A DNA stretch of 64,000 bases from Dipteris shenzhenensis. Lineage: Eukaryota > Polypodiophyta > Polypodiopsida > Gleicheniales. Positions within the stretch are counted from its first letter, which is position 1. The number at the start of each line of letters is the position of its first letter. The DNA lies in the NCBI GenBank assembly GCA_047967505.1, contig CM106538.1, one strand, 5' to 3'. A model generated the notes under the pieces. That model was given only the letters and a program-made list of their open reading frames with translations. It searched no databases and was not told the DNA's origin. The position numbers and the translations under genes were made by a program. Positions 32,301-44,812 of the stretch are shown piece by piece.

Positions 32301-34700
32301 CTATGGTTAGGGGTCTAAAATCCCCTATGGGTCAATGTGCATAATGCCCTGCAGGTCACAAAGACATTGCATTTGTGTGCCTATATAGCCACTTAAAGGT
32401 CATGATCTTGAAAAGTTGGGAATATCTTGTGCCCTCTCATCCTTTTCTAAAATAGACTATTTAGAGCTCTTTACATAATACATCTTATGGCCTTTACAAT
32501 CGTTAAATTATAGTTATGTGAGCTCTTAGAGTAATGAAAAATTATATATGGGCCCCCTTTATAACATTATATATATGGAAGTATATGAGCTCCTAAAAGA
32601 ATGGAAGTATACATATAACCAAGGCGAGCACACATGGACTTGATGCATATTGAACTATAAAACCTAATTTTCTGCTATAAGGAAAATATTTAAATGGTTA
32701 AGTTTTTCTACATTTTCTATGGAGAAGCACAATGGGCTTTATAAATCAAATATTTGACTCTAATACGGTTTTATTCATATCTTGAGCGAGCTATGAACCA
32801 TAGCTTAGCATCCATATAAATGGAAAAGGCCATCATTTCTCATTTATTTGTCATGACTTGCTAACTGAAAATACAGGGTGAAGTTCCATGGGTTATATTT
32901 TACCCTTAGGATGGCCTGGGTTCACACTTTACACACACACACACACAAATCTCTACTTAAATCTTCATAGATTGTCCCCTTAGATGTTGAACTTATCTTT
33001 AGAGCAAGCACTAGCATTCACTAGCATTCATGCTCTCTTGTTTGTTTTGAAAACTTGGTATATTTTTTCAATGGATTTTAAAGACTTGCGACTACTTGAA
33101 ATTTTTTTTGCATGATTTGCAAATTATAAGAGATGTACTTTCTATAACAATGGAATATAAACCTTTTTTTCCTCTCTAGTTTCTTGTTGGAGGTATTAGT
33201 ATATGGTGAGACTCTATTAAAAAAACATAAGAATTGTATGGATATAATGAAATTGTATTCATTATGTTAATATGTATAGTGAATTTTTATTTAAAAGAAA
33301 CGATGATTTCACTGCATAGGGAATCTTATTTGAGAGAATAAGGAGAGCAAGTCTAGTAGCCCCTCTGTCCACAGTCTGATCATCGACAAGGTAATGTGTT
33401 GAATCATACAAAACCAACAAACAATTTGAAAAAGGAGAGATGAAGGTGATAGTAGGGAGGGAAATAGAGGGCAAAGGGATGTTGGGAAGTTGTCCCTTCG
33501 TAGTGCAATAGAGCAACAGAGGTGGAAAGGAGAGAGGTGCAGCATATTGCAAGGGGAGAGAGAGAAAGGTGAGGAGCAACAACAAGAAAGGTGGCAATGA
33601 CTTGAGAAGAAACTAGAAAGACAAAGCAAGGGTAACTTAGGGCTAAGCATTTAATTTGGGCCCAACTTTCTCATAACATAGGCTAATCAAGAAATTCGAG
33701 CCACCGCTCTTCGAACTAATTACGAATTTTGATTTTTTTAACATGGCCATTGCCATTTCCTTCAAATTCAAAACTAAAACTTGTAGGCCAAGACTATGCT
33801 AACAAATCAAAATAAGAAAGAGTTTCCTTGTGACTTCAAAATTCTAACATCCAAATAGTTCGAGCTCTAACTTGGAATTAGACAATTATGTTCTTTGAGG
33901 CTTTACAAAGAGCTAGTCACCACTAGTGTAATTCTTTATCTCGGATCTAAAGATATTTAATTCTTCTTAATACTTGTCACCATCCATAGAATGTCTCGCA
34001 TGCAACATGTGGGTATTTTATTTTGTACAGATCAGAGCTATTTCCCATCAATCGTGGGATCTTTACAAGTATGATGTCTTCCTTTAATGTGTTTTTTAGT
34101 AAGGTTGAATCTATTAGCTCAAGATACATTTGTGGAAAAGTGGCCTATGTGAGGTATGATAATTTTTTATAAGCATTGAGTTCATATCTTTCGCCTGGGT
34201 GAGAGAGAGATTAATGAGTTTTAACTGTTGGCTGCAGTTTAAATCTAATGTAGACTCTAATATTCATCTCCACTATTATGTCAATGTCATAATTATATAA
34301 CTATCGAATATCGACGTAGTGGTGTATTTGACCTTCTGGCATAATACTTTTATAGCTTGATTTGTCATGTAATATTTGAGTCATATTTTGGGTCATACAT
34401 TTGTATGGTGCTTATCTCTCTGCATTGGATCATATTATTCGATTATAGATGCAGTTAGATAAGTAACTCTATATTTCAACATTTGGTCATAATACTTGAC
34501 CTTTGATGTCGTTATAAGGACTCCTTCCCCTTGTTTTTAAATTAGCTCGACACTTGGTCATATCATTCGGTTGTATGTGCCATTTATCAACCTTATAAGG
34601 GTAATAAGATTCAACACTTGGTCATTTATTTGGCTTTTGGTGTTGTTCCTTAGGTATATATTCATGAGTTGGTGTCTTTGAAAGATGAACTCATATTCTA
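32301..34700. other. AT-rich, no recognisable gene
   Basis: It holds an (AC)n at about 32932-32947 and a short minus-strand frame around 33262-33650 without any known motif. I see no domain, LTR end or RNA gene. Confidence 0.45.
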
Positions 34701-34707
34701 CCAATTG

Positions 34708-35425
34708 AGTTTGATTTAAAGTCTATACATTCACATAGTCACAATCCCCCTCATGCATTGCTTTGAAATATTGCTAAAAACTAAGTGCTAGAGAGATAGG
34801 CTTTTTCGTATCCATTCACACGAGTTTCAAATGTTCTACATGGTAGTAGTGAAGAGTGACCTCTATCCCATCTCTAAGACCCACCCAGTGCTTGGCAAAG
34901 GGATTGGTTCCTGGCCCCTATGCTCATCAGGTGATGGGACTAGATGGGATCAATCTAAGGTTAGGTTCCTGGACTCTTTTGAAGAGAGAGATAACAGATT
35001 TTTCTTTTCTGCATAGGAAGCATGCATGTTTGATTTAAAGTCCACTCTAGGCATTCACATAGTTACAACTCCCCTCATATGCATTACATGAAATAAGGCT
35101 AAAAACTAACTTCAGTTTGATTTTAAGTTCACTCTATGCATTCACATAGTCACAGCCCCTTCTTATGCATTGCATTGAAATAAAGCTGAAAATTAAGTGC
35201 TAGAGATACACTTTTCGATAACCATTCATATGACGTTCAAATGTTCCACATGGTAGTAGTAGTAAAGATAGATCTCTATCCCTTCTCTTAATCCCCATTT
35301 AGTGCTTAGCCAAGGGATTTGTTCTCGGCCCCTACACCCACAAAGCGATGGGACCACTTCTAAGGTCACATTCGTGGAGTCTTTCAAAGAAAGAGGTAGC
35401 TCGAAGAATTTTCTTTTCAATAGAT
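34708..35425 (+). repeat. ~310-bp direct repeat, two copies plus a partial one
   Basis: GTTTGATTTAAAGT...ATTCACATAGT begins at 34708, 35028 (partial, about 80 bp) and 35114. The two full copies also share the later block CTCTATCCC...GTGCTTGGCAAAGGGATT (34860 and 35275) and TTTTCTTTTC near their ends. Divergence of roughly 20 percent by eye suggests age. Confidence 0.8.
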
Positions 35426-35544
35426 TGAAGGATATTCATTACTCCAGAGGCCACTTGAGTGACACTTGCGGATGGCTCGTGCTATGCATTGCTCCCACAA
35501 GGAGTAGCCAAGCGTGGAAGCTCCATCAGCATATTTTCAACTAC

Positions 35545-35581
35545 CCCATGACACGTGAGTCACTGCTGAGACCACACTACA
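35545..35581 (+). repeat. 37-bp sequence shared with 47901-47937, containing CACGTG and TGAGTCA
   Basis: CCCATGACACGTGAGTCACT... is identical to 47901-47937 except one base, with no similarity outside. It contains overlapping G-box (CACGTG) and GCN4-like (TGAGTCA) cores, both bZIP-type sites. At the second location it precedes a purine tract and a TGTAACA sequence that looks like an LTR start. Confidence 0.85.
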
Positions 35582-35711
35582 TTTTTGGCATAGCTGTCAG
35601 GGAGAAAAGGTATGCTTTTGCATTTGCACTTGTCTCCCTTCGTTATTTTCCCATTGCACAAGTTTTCAAGCTTAACTCGAAGCTTGTTAATGTTGTAGGA
35701 GAGAAGAGAGG

Positions 35712-35713
<2 letters not shown>

Positions 35714-35799
<86 letters not shown>
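35714..35799. repeat. (GA)43 microsatellite
   Basis: Uninterrupted GA for 86 bp. The Arg-Glu frame across it is not a gene. Confidence 0.98.
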
Positions 35800-35802
<3 letters not shown>

Positions 35803-35824
35803 GAAATCTGTTCTTTCATGTAGG

Positions 35825-37080
35825 AATGCCATTTGTGAGCTTGGGAAGCTTGTTTTGGTTGCTTTTTAGTGTTTCAAGTTGATAGGAACTTAGCAGGCTT
35901 GATTGCTAAGGGCTATGTGTAGTCTAATCACCTCAGAAAACAACTAAACTAAGGATTTTTGTCAATTTTTGAAGTAGTTTCATGTTCTAGAACTTTCCTT
36001 TTTTGAGTTTTTGCATTTTGACTTCCAAAAAGTGTTTGTTTTCAAGTTTTTTTTCATCGAGTAGGTAGATTAGGTAGTCTAGCACACCCCCATCACAAAA
36101 AATCATGAACAAAAACTGTAAAGTCCTAAAAAATCACCCAATCTCAATTGGCGCAACTGTGTCTGACTATCCCACCGAGTCGGCGTTGTAGCATATCGCA
36201 TCGACCAGATTCCCGACCATCGGCACATTAGTCGGATCCTGTTGGTCAAACATCATTGACCCATCACTGTAACACTTCCCCGCCAACCTAACCCTTGACC
36301 ACAGTTCACCCCGTCGCTCGGAGGTAATGCTTGTCAGAGTTACTTCCACACCGATCTAGCAAGTTGTTTACCAGTGCGGTAGTGGTTCCCCATCGACCGT
36401 TGCTATTTTACTATCCTGTCATTGGTGCGATGAAGCTACCCCTCTAGCCGTAGTCACAATCGTTCCCCCCACCGTCGCGTTACTACATCGCACCGCCTGT
36501 CACTGTGAAATCCTACTATTCGGTGTTGTCTACATACTACACCGTTGTCACTATACTATCCTGCCGAGTCATTTTCTCATCGACCGGTGTTATACCGTAT
36601 CCCTATGCCCATGGGGATATTCCATCCTTCCGATCGCGTCGACCATGTGGTGACTATTTTCCCACCAATTGTTGCCATACATCCATCACACTGATCGGTG
36701 CCATTTCCTTATTCCGTCAATTATCGTTAAAAAGTTTAACTGTCACTCACCACCAAAACTATACTACATCGCCCGTTGCTATACCCATAGCCCACTCACC
36801 AGTGCTGTAGTGTTACCCCACCGACCAATGTTGTACGTTTGGGGTAACCAAGGAATTAATAGAAAATTCCAAAACCTCAGTTTTGTTTAGGTGTTCCTAG
36901 CTAGAGGCACCCCACATGCACCTGAGGTCTAGAAGGATTTTGCCAAAGGGTCCAGTGCCAGAGGAAAGCACTTTGAGCTACGCTTAGCCAACCCTCCATC
37001 CTAGTTGGGGGTCTGGCAACTCGATTCCTAGCCTCCACTCATTCGTAGGACCATGTCCAGAAACTCAATCTAGTTCAGAC
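35825..37080. other. Probable LTR/leader DNA of the downstream gypsy family, no gene
   Basis: From about 36130 to 36840 the motif (C)ACCGACCGTTGC(T/C)AT(A/T) recurs irregularly, as it does at 42690-43040 on the other side of the gypsy remnant. This supports two LTR or leader regions of one family flanking 37-42 kb. TG...CA ends were not fixed. Confidence 0.4.
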
Positions 37081-37830
37081 AACACCGAGAGTCTTGAAGA
37101 AGTGATGCAAGACCCCATGGGCCCCAAGGCATCAGAAGCCCCCTTCACGAGTGTAGCCTCTCCCAACTCTCCTGCACCTTTGGTTGCATCCAGGATTAGA
37201 GGTACATTCTCTAATATGTTCAGCCACTTGGGAAGAACAGAGTCGGCTGACATGGAGAACCCCTTTGCCGACATGTCCGCAGGAAGGGAAGGCCAACAAC
37301 ATATAGTTCTCGAGCCACAAATCGAGACATAAACTACTTTCGCCAATCCAGGTTCCTCCTCTTATGCCAGACCCCCCAATGGGAGAACATGGATGATGAA
37401 GATCCATGGATGAGGGAACTGCGTAGAAAAGACCCAAGTCGACGAGGGATGCCAGGAACTTCCAAGGTGGAATGCCTTATGACCCTCTTACCGCCACCAA
37501 CCACTTTGGGGCACTGTAGCTTCCACCCTACTGCCCACAGCATGGGGCCAATGCTACCATGCCCCAGGACCCCCCACCTCCATGAGTTCGTTCCTCCTCA
37601 TCTATACTGGTTGCGCCAATGAACGCATGTATGGGTACTTCTGTCTCCATGCCAACACCAGCGACTACATGGACACCACCACTTGGGCAAGGCCTAAGGC
37701 CAGTCCTCTGACCTGTTAGGCCCATAGCAACACCACCTCCACTAGCTGCTCAAATGATGTTGACTAATGAGGCTATGCGTATTTTGGTAAATGCCTAGGA
37801 AGGGGGGCAACACCACCGCCACTCACCCCA

Positions 37831-38460
37831 GTGTTCCTTGTGGGGATGGCAAATCCCTCGAGGAGCCATCCCATAGCCATTTCCAAGCTGATGATAACCA
37901 AGTTCCTCGGAGAACGAGACCCGATCTCTCACATGGAAAGGTTTGAGCAGATTTGTGAAGCCTTTGGTGCACCAGGCGACCTTGAAATGGCCAATGCATT
38001 CGGCGTTAGCTTGGATGGCAAGGCAAGTTAATGGTATAGAGCTCTCACCCTAGAGGAAAAGATCAACTAGGAGACATTGAGAAAGGCTTTTATTGTGGGA
38101 TTCACTCCTAGTGGTCATAAATGGAGCCTGATCAACCAACTATATGGGGTGAAACAAAACGACAAAGAATCCCTTGGGATTACATTGCAAGGATTAAGCA
38201 CCTCAATACCCGCTGTGAATGCTATGAGCGAATGAGTGACAAATGACTGTTGCCATGCTTCCTTATCGGGTTAGCAGACCCAAAGCTACATGACCATCTC
38301 ATGGTGATGAATCCCACCTCATTTGATCTATGCAATAAAGTGGCCATCCATATATGTGACAATATGATGGACAAAGTAGATTTGTACAAGGCCTCGGCTT
38401 ACAAGGATGCAGGCTAAGGCACTAGGCAAGGCCATGAAGAAGCTCACCAAGAAGGGTAAG
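37831..38460 (+). pseudogene. gypsy gag (capsid) remnant
   Basis: The frame has AISKLMITKFLGERDPISHM, FEQICEAFGAPGDLE and AFGVSLDGKAS, a TAA, then WYRALTLEEKIN, TAG and ETLRKAFIVGF, the retrotransposon gag signature. It continues in other frames (NQLYGVKQNDKESL; LPCFLIGLADPKLHDHLM) to about 38400. Upstream frames from 37102 are Pro/Ser/Met-rich, as in the N-terminal part of such gag proteins. Dead. Confidence 0.8.
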
Positions 38461-39245
38461 GTATCCCGGTTGCCCGTCGGAGATTCCTCCACAACCTCTA
38501 ACTCATTCTAAGAAAGCCATTTGAGTAGGTGACGGTTCCGATTAGGTATTCATCCAAGATGGTTCTGATGAGGAGACAACTACCCTTGCCACCTCCTCCA
38601 CTTTAGAATAGTCTTCCATCCAAGGGGACCTTGAGGTACCCCCTATTCCAGAAGTAAACACACCAGTGCAAGCTCAGGGCCTGGCACCAGCTTCCACCTA
38701 TAAAGAGACCTACCCTGACCCAGTCTTAGAAAAGCAATACGTAAAGGATGCCCAGGACTTGGTGCATGAGTGCCAAGATAAGTTCGAGCATCGAGTAAAG
38801 GCTAGTAAGGGATCAGATACTATCCATCTAGCCCACTTGATGAGGCATTGAGGAGCGAAATCTCTCAAGGTCCCAGAAAGAGTGGAGGAAGAAGAACACC
38901 TCAGCTTGGAGCAATCAAAAGCTCCGGATCTGATGCAGAAGATGTTCCAAGAAGACCTAGTGCTATAGAACCTCCAAGACGTAGGAGACCTATACAGCTT
39001 CGATGACATGTTGTCTATGGAGGAAGAAGCTTCACTAGAACCCTGCAACAGTGCCGGGTTGACTGCCTTCCTATCTACAGAAGTGAAAATGCCGATCGCG
39101 TCTCTGCTAAGAGGAAATCCCATCATATGGTGTGATCTATCCAATTGGATGAATAGGCCATTCCTACCTCGAAGCCCTGCCAGACCAACCAGTCAATGCT
39201 AGATAAGGGGCCGAACTTACCCAAGATTCCCATCAACAAGCTAGG

Positions 39246-39690
39246 CTAGTATTTCGAGGGTGATGACACAAATGCCTCAATCCCCATAGTCTGCCAGAAC
39301 CAAAAGGTAGAAGCCATCCTAGATGGGGGAGCAGGAGTAAGTGTCTGCACCAAGGAATGCTGGGAAAAATGGGGAAAACCCACACTCAAGTAGACCCATT
39401 TAATAGTAAAGCTAGCAGATGAAGGAACCACTGAACCTCTGGGAGTACTGACTGGCATAAACATTAAGGTGTTTGGATTCACGTACCCTATCAGGTTCGT
39501 GGTCATGGACTTCACACAACAGCTTGGATATGAAGCTATCCTAGGCAGACCCTTCTTACAAATGTTCAAACTCATGCATGACTGGTGTAATGATAATATC
39601 TACTTACAGCACGAGGAGCAAACCATGAGAGTGGAGATGCATTCCTACAAGGCCCACCCATTTGTTAGGACATCTCTTTGCTACGGAGTT
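39246..39690 (+). pseudogene. gypsy aspartic protease remnant
   Basis: The frame shows VEAILDGGAGVSVCTKECW (active-site D-G-G instead of D-S/T-G), THLIVKLADEGT, GFTYPIRFVVMDF and YEAILGRPFLQM, the complete order of a retropepsin. A TAG (about 39391) interrupts it. Confidence 0.82.
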
Positions 39691-40097
39691 TGACACCACT
39701 GCCCAAACCACCTCCGTGAAGCTATTCCAATCTTGTGACAAGGGAGAGGATGAGGAGTCTGACAAATTCTGGTATGCACCCCTCCCCGTGCTAGAATTCT
39801 CACAAAACTGGATGCACATCTTAGCTAACATAGATGTCCCAGAAAGAGTAGGGTTTCAGATCACCACCCTAGAGCTCAAGGGTCTGACCTCGGTGGTTCC
39901 CCTAAGGATGTTCAATATGCTCAAACCATGAGAGGTAAGCAAGGGAACAATAAGGGTAAAATCAGATCTTCACTAGCTGACCTACATTGGTGTCACGACC
40001 GCCCACCATGAGTTCTCGTCTAATTGGAAAAATAGGGTGAGTAAGTAACCACCCCCGTCGGCTCTATAAGTACAAGGGAAGATCCCCCTTTCGGCAG

Positions 40098-41181
40098 GTG
40101 CCAGCCCACTACAATGCCTATGCTATTCAGGATTGCAAGGTCTTATACCAACATGCCAAAAGAACTCGAGAGGCTGGTTGTTCTCAAGGATATGATGGAC
40201 CGGCCTCGGTCAAGGAAGTAAACTTACCCCTGGAAGGCCAAGACCCACAACCTATATTTGTCATCAATGACCTCACTCCCAGTGAGGAGAATGCCTTAGT
40301 AGCTCTCCTATGGGAATTTAAAGATTGCATGGGTTGGAAGTACACGGACATGAAAGGAGTATTGACTGTAGTAGTGCAGCATACAATCCCCATGATGGAT
40401 GATGTTAGGCCTATACAACAATGCCCCTATCCTATGAATCCTAAATACGCACTCATAGTGAGGGAAGAAATCCAAGAACTCATAGATGCAGGATTCATCT
40501 ATGAGATCGAGCATACAGACAAGGTATCACCCATTGTGATAGTCTTGAAGAAGAGTATGCGTGGATTTGAAGAAGATTAACGTGGCCACGAGATCTGACC
40601 ACTACCCCTTGCTATTCATGGAACATGTTCTAGAAAGGGTAGCTGTAAAGGAAGCGTATACCTTCCTAGATGGATTTTCAGGTTACAACCAAGTCTCAAT
40701 TGCCCCCTAGGATCAACATAAGACCGCCTTCGCAACCAAATGGGGAGTATATGCAACCAAGGTTATGATATTTGGTTTACCCAATGCCCCATCAACTTTC
40801 CAACGTATAATGATCACGGTATTCAAATAATACCTAAGGGACTTTGTGGAAGTCTTCTTGGACAATATCTGCGTGAACTCGAAATGGGATGACCACCTGA
40901 AGCATCTCATTCTCGAGAAGTTCTACTTATACCGCATATCCCTCAACCCCCTTAAGTGCCAATTTTGGGTCAAACATGGTGTCATCCTGGGTCACATAGT
41001 GTCCCAGAATGGAATCTCTATGGACCACAATAAAATCAAACTCATTTTGGAGTTACCGCCCCCCACTAATGGTAAGGGAATCCAGCGATTTACTGGCCAT
41101 ACGAGCTATTACTGGAGATTTATTTTGTTCTACGCCAATGTAGCCCGCCCGTTATACAAACTGCTAGTATCCTTTGAGTGA
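40098..41181 (+). pseudogene. gypsy reverse transcriptase remnant
   Basis: Recognisable blocks: PYPMNPKYALIVREEIQELI, DAGFIYEIEHTDKVSPIVIV, then after a frameshift TFLDGFSGYNQVSIAP, TAG, DQHKTAFATKWG, FGLPNAPSTFQRIM, and VEVFLDNICVNSKW, where the catalytic YxDD is FLDN. Thumb motifs GVILGHIVSQNGISMD and RFTGHTSYYWRFI follow. The altered catalytic box together with the stops excludes activity. Confidence 0.9.
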
Positions 41182-41189
41182 ACTGAAGA

Positions 41190-41562
41190 ATGCCATCCAT
41201 CCTTTGAAACCCTCAAGCTAGCTCTAGCCACCGCCCCAGTATTGAGGTCTCCCGACTAGAATTTAATATTCCACATCCACATTGATGCCTCTAACTTTGC
41301 CATTGGATGTGTGTTAGCTCAGCCCGAGGAGCATAATTTGGATTACCCGATATACTTTGCAAGCTGTCAACTAAATGAGGCCAAAGTTATCTACACCACC
41401 ACCGAGAGAGAGGATCTCGCCATGGTCTATGCAGTCAAGAAATTCACGCACTACTTGTTAGCTAACAAGTTTGTCTTCTTTGTGGACCATCAAGCACTAC
41501 TGTACTTGGTCAACAAACCCTACATGATGCATTCTAGCCGACCACCTATCGAGGATCCCTAA
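41190..41562 (+). pseudogene. gypsy RNase H remnant
   Basis: LIFHIHIDASNFAIGCVLAQ, then YPIYFASCQLNEAKVIYTTT, EREDLAMVYAVKKFTHYLL and FFVDHQALLYLVNKPYM: a full gypsy RNase H. Two stops (TGA at about 41179, TAG at about 41258) sit where Trp is usual. Confidence 0.88.
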
Positions 41563-41639
41563 TGGCAAAGCTCCAATAGGAGTAGAAGATGATCATCCTG
41601 ACACTTCCCTCTTCTTCCTTGACATCATTCCAGAATGGG

Positions 41640-41980
41640 CCACTGAAATCGACCACTACTTGGCAAACGGACTACCCCTAAGCCAAGAGCTTAAGAAGGA
41701 TAGAGCCTGTAAACTCATTAAGGATGCAGCGCCATATCAGCTGATAGTAGGCCAACTCTACTGCATGGGTAAGGATGGCAAACTGCGAAGGTGCATATGC
41801 AAACACGAATACATCAAGGTGCTTGAAGAAGTCCACTCAGGAATCGCAAGGAGGCCATTTTGCCACTGAGGTTACAACACGTAAAGTGATGCAACCTAGT
41901 CTCTAGTGGCCAATGCTCTTCGGAGATGTGGTCGAATTCATCAAATGTTGTGACCCCTTCCAACGCATCCAAATTCCACA
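41640..41980 (+). pseudogene. gypsy integrase N-terminal zinc-binding (HHCC) fragment
   Basis: YQLIVGQLYCMGKDGKLRRC, then HEYIKVLEEVHSG, then after a frame change GHFATEV-type wording (TEVTTRKVMQPSL), a stop, and VVEFIKCCDPFQR. Similarity ends at FQR, about 41975. The DDE core that should follow is absent on this strand. Confidence 0.8.
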
Positions 41981-41989
41981 TATATAGGT

Positions 41990-42240
41990 ACCGCACATGC
42001 ACATCAAAGCGCTTGTGGACCTAGGAGCAAGCCACAATTTCATCTCCCGAGAGGTATGGGAAAAGCTATAGGTACCCCTAACCCTCACTATTGCCTCAAT
42101 AAGAGCTATAAACGGCCAACTTTTGCAAACCTTGGGTTATGTAAATCTAAGTCTAATGGTTGTTTGCCAAGCTGTGGATATACGCTTTTATATTCTCCCA
42201 ATGGAAGCCACCGAAGAGTAGATTATTCTAGGTCTTAGGG
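41990..42240 (+). pseudogene. Second retropepsin fragment
   Basis: MHIKALVDLGASHNFISREVW has the retropepsin active-site context with D-L-G in place of D-S/T-G. INGQLLQTLGYVNLSLMVCQ and DIRFYILPM follow in another frame. It is out of order after integrase, so it belongs to a different or rearranged element. Confidence 0.75.
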
Positions 42241-42685
42241 CTAGACACTCGACGTCAAAGCCCGCAATAGCAACAAAGTCCAACACGAAGGTGCCTCTGC
42301 CATCCAAGGTAAAGAACAAGCTAGACACATACTCTACATGGCTCCTTACTCGCTATGCTGCAGTACGGCATCCACCTCCATCACATTGATCATAATCATC
42401 ACATCTAGGTCTAGGTGAGTTAGTATGGTAGGCACCTCACTTGATGCACCAGCAGCACACTAGTCTCTGCCGAAAAAACCGCACGTGCACACATGGTCAG
42501 CACTAGAGTCCGCTCTTGCATTTTTTATAAGTGCTCATGTTCTCACACGCTAACCTCATTATCATGTTGCACAACTCAAGTGCACCCCGCTCTTTCCACA
42601 TTTCCCCCACCCCACTCCCCCTTCCTTCTCTTTTTTCCTATTTTTTCCTATTTTTACACAGTCACTACCCCATTGATCGTCAATT
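42241..42685. other. No gene seen
   Basis: Short broken frames only; likely retroelement-derived. Confidence 0.4.
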
Positions 42686-42810
42686 GAAGCATTCACCACC
42701 GACCGTCGCTGAAGCGTTCGCCACTGACCGTCGCTGAAGCATTCACCACCGACCGTCGTTGAAGCGTTCGCCATCGACCATCGTTGAAGCATTCACCACC
42801 GACCGTTGTC
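42686..42810. repeat. 25-bp tandem repeat, five copies
   Basis: GAAGCATTCACCACCGACCG... begins at 42686, 42711, 42736, 42761 and 42786. Two sub-variants alternate (CATTCACCACC and CGTTCGCCAYY), which hints at an original 50-bp unit. It lies in the GACCGTTGC-rich LTR-like block. Confidence 0.93.
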
Positions 42811-44503
42811 GCTATCGAAATGTTCACTGTCACCGACCGTCATGATCACCATCCCCATCAGATCATTGCCATCCAACACAGCACTGGGCCGTTGCCATTT
42901 GGGATACCATGTTGGCCGTGGCCTAAGATACTTCGCACCGATCATCGCTATCTAATTCAGCACCGACCGTTGCCATACTAGTATCTTGTCAGTCGGGGGG
43001 GATAGAAATTTATAAAAGCAGGCCTACCCCACCGGGTTGTTGCCATAGCTGTTGTAGCCAAACTTTGTCAAAATTTATCTAGAAAACTGACAGTTTCCTA
43101 CCCACTTCTTCTCCATCTCCACCTGCACATTGATGCCCTCCTGTTTCTCCTCATCCACCGATTCCTTGGTCACGCAACTTCCTTTTCTGTTTGCCATGGA
43201 GTCTGAACATGACATTTTTGAATTCGAGACTCACCTGGATCTCCACCCTCGCCCTATTCCAGAGGCCATCAGATTCTCAAAGCACTCCTTCGGCCACAAT
43301 TTGAATGCCGAACAAAATACCCTCGGAGGACTTACAACACGAAGAAACCTCCACTAGGTAGGCAACTCAGGAAGAGCCAGCCATAGCAGGCACAACCCCC
43401 ACGAAAACATGAAAGCGCACCCCACACAAACCATTGGTGAATACAAGATCGTGCATTCACAAGTGCACTCACCTTTGGGAGAAGCATAGCTCCAAGAGCT
43501 AAATGCTTGCATGATCCACTCACGCTTTGCCTTCAAGGTCGGGACTACACCCTCCACTACCATACTACAGCAGCATATGCTACTCTCCAAGATCCGGCAG
43601 TTGTGGAAGCCCTTAACTTTTCAGGCTTGCAAAGAGTAGCAGCCCGCTTCCCATGCCACTTGGACATGAAATTGTTGGCGGAATTCCTCAAGCCATATGA
43701 CAACAACACCAACATTGGTGTTTTGAGAGATGCAGTAGGCAACCCCCACCACTACCAGATCAATAAAAACATGGTATGGGCAGTATTCAACCTGCCAGTT
43801 GTCACAAAAAAATATTCCAAGCAAAAGAAGAGCCTTGACTCCCTAAAGATGGTCTATCTCTACGACTGCCACAAGTGCAAAGGCTACATCCAATTCAACA
43901 CCATCTACAAGCCCGAGGTAGAGCACCCAACAAGAGCCCTGCAATGGCTCACTCAAGTGAAGCACATGGATCATCATCAATCCATGGTGCCCAATATCTT
44001 GCTGCAAATGGTGAACATGTAGCAGATGAACTGGGCTGACTACTATTGTAGCCAGATGAGAGATGACCTCAGCACCCACGGGGACATCATCAATAATCCA
44101 ATGATGTACATGCCCATCCTCTATTACCTTAAAAGTCAGCATCTACCCATCGGCTTCAGACTCGCCAAGAAATCGGCAATTGTTCCCATGCAAACCGAAT
44201 AGGAAGAGACAGAAACTAGGCCCAAGAGAGTGAGGACAACGCCAAGTGCCACTCCGGTCACCCAGGTGCAATCGGAACTAAGTCAGCTGCTCAACCAATA
44301 TAAGGAAAGCTAGTTGCATGAATTCATGCAATGACAACTACACATGCAATGGCTAGGTTCTGAGGATAAGGGCAAATAGGTGCAAGGAGGGCCTATTCTC
44401 ATTAAAGACCTCGAGGGTGATGACACCATCAAAATCAGTCTCCATACAAGAGTCGAAACTATGTCGATAACCCTTGTTGCACCCTTCGTCTCGGTCTCCA
44501 CCA

Positions 44504-44799
44504 TGTTGAGAGTTGTGGTGCCATGAGCACATAGATTAAAGGGCTAAGGTATGGTATAGGAAAGAATTAAAGTAGCCACCCTAGGATGTGGACTACATGA
44601 TGTGGAGATGTGGATTGAGGATATCCATAAGGAGAGATGTGGATGAGAGGATCCCACATGGTTTGACTATTCTAAAGGCTCTCTCTATATAAGAAGCCTA
44701 TCATGTATTGTTGAGTACACATTTTGCAATAGATTGAGTGTTTGCTATCCTATTTCTCTCTTGTGGTGCTTTGATCCCCCTTGATCCCTCACTTTGACA
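44504..44799 (+). repeat. 5' LTR of the nested element
   Basis: 296 bp, TG...CA. TATATAA at 44696-44702 is the likely U3 core promoter. It matches 47104-47399 with four differences. Confidence 0.95.
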
Positions 44800-44812
44800 T
44801 GGTATCAAAGCC
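44800..44812 (+). other. Primer-binding site (initiator Met-tRNA)
   Basis: TGGTATCAAAGCC directly after the LTR. The usual plant sequence is TGGTATCAGAGCC, so there is one difference. Confidence 0.9.

Larger units (their letters stand above)
37080..41985 (+). mobile_element. Decayed Ty3/gypsy element (gag-PR-RT-RH-partial IN)
   Basis: On the plus strand gag, aspartic protease, RT, RNase H and the zinc-binding start of integrase follow in canonical order but are broken by many stops and frameshifts. The integrase ends abruptly around 41975 and is followed by an unrelated second protease fragment. The integrase core and C-terminus of a similar element lie at 49.0-49.98 kb in opposite orientation. 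Confidence 0.88.

Noticed and set aside
33262-33650. Two overlapping minus-strand frames of about 111 residues
   Set aside because: Leu/Ser/Pro-rich, no motif, no splice or promoter support.
35560-35832. Leu/Ser- and Arg/Glu-repeat frames over the GA run
   Set aside because: Pure microsatellite translation.
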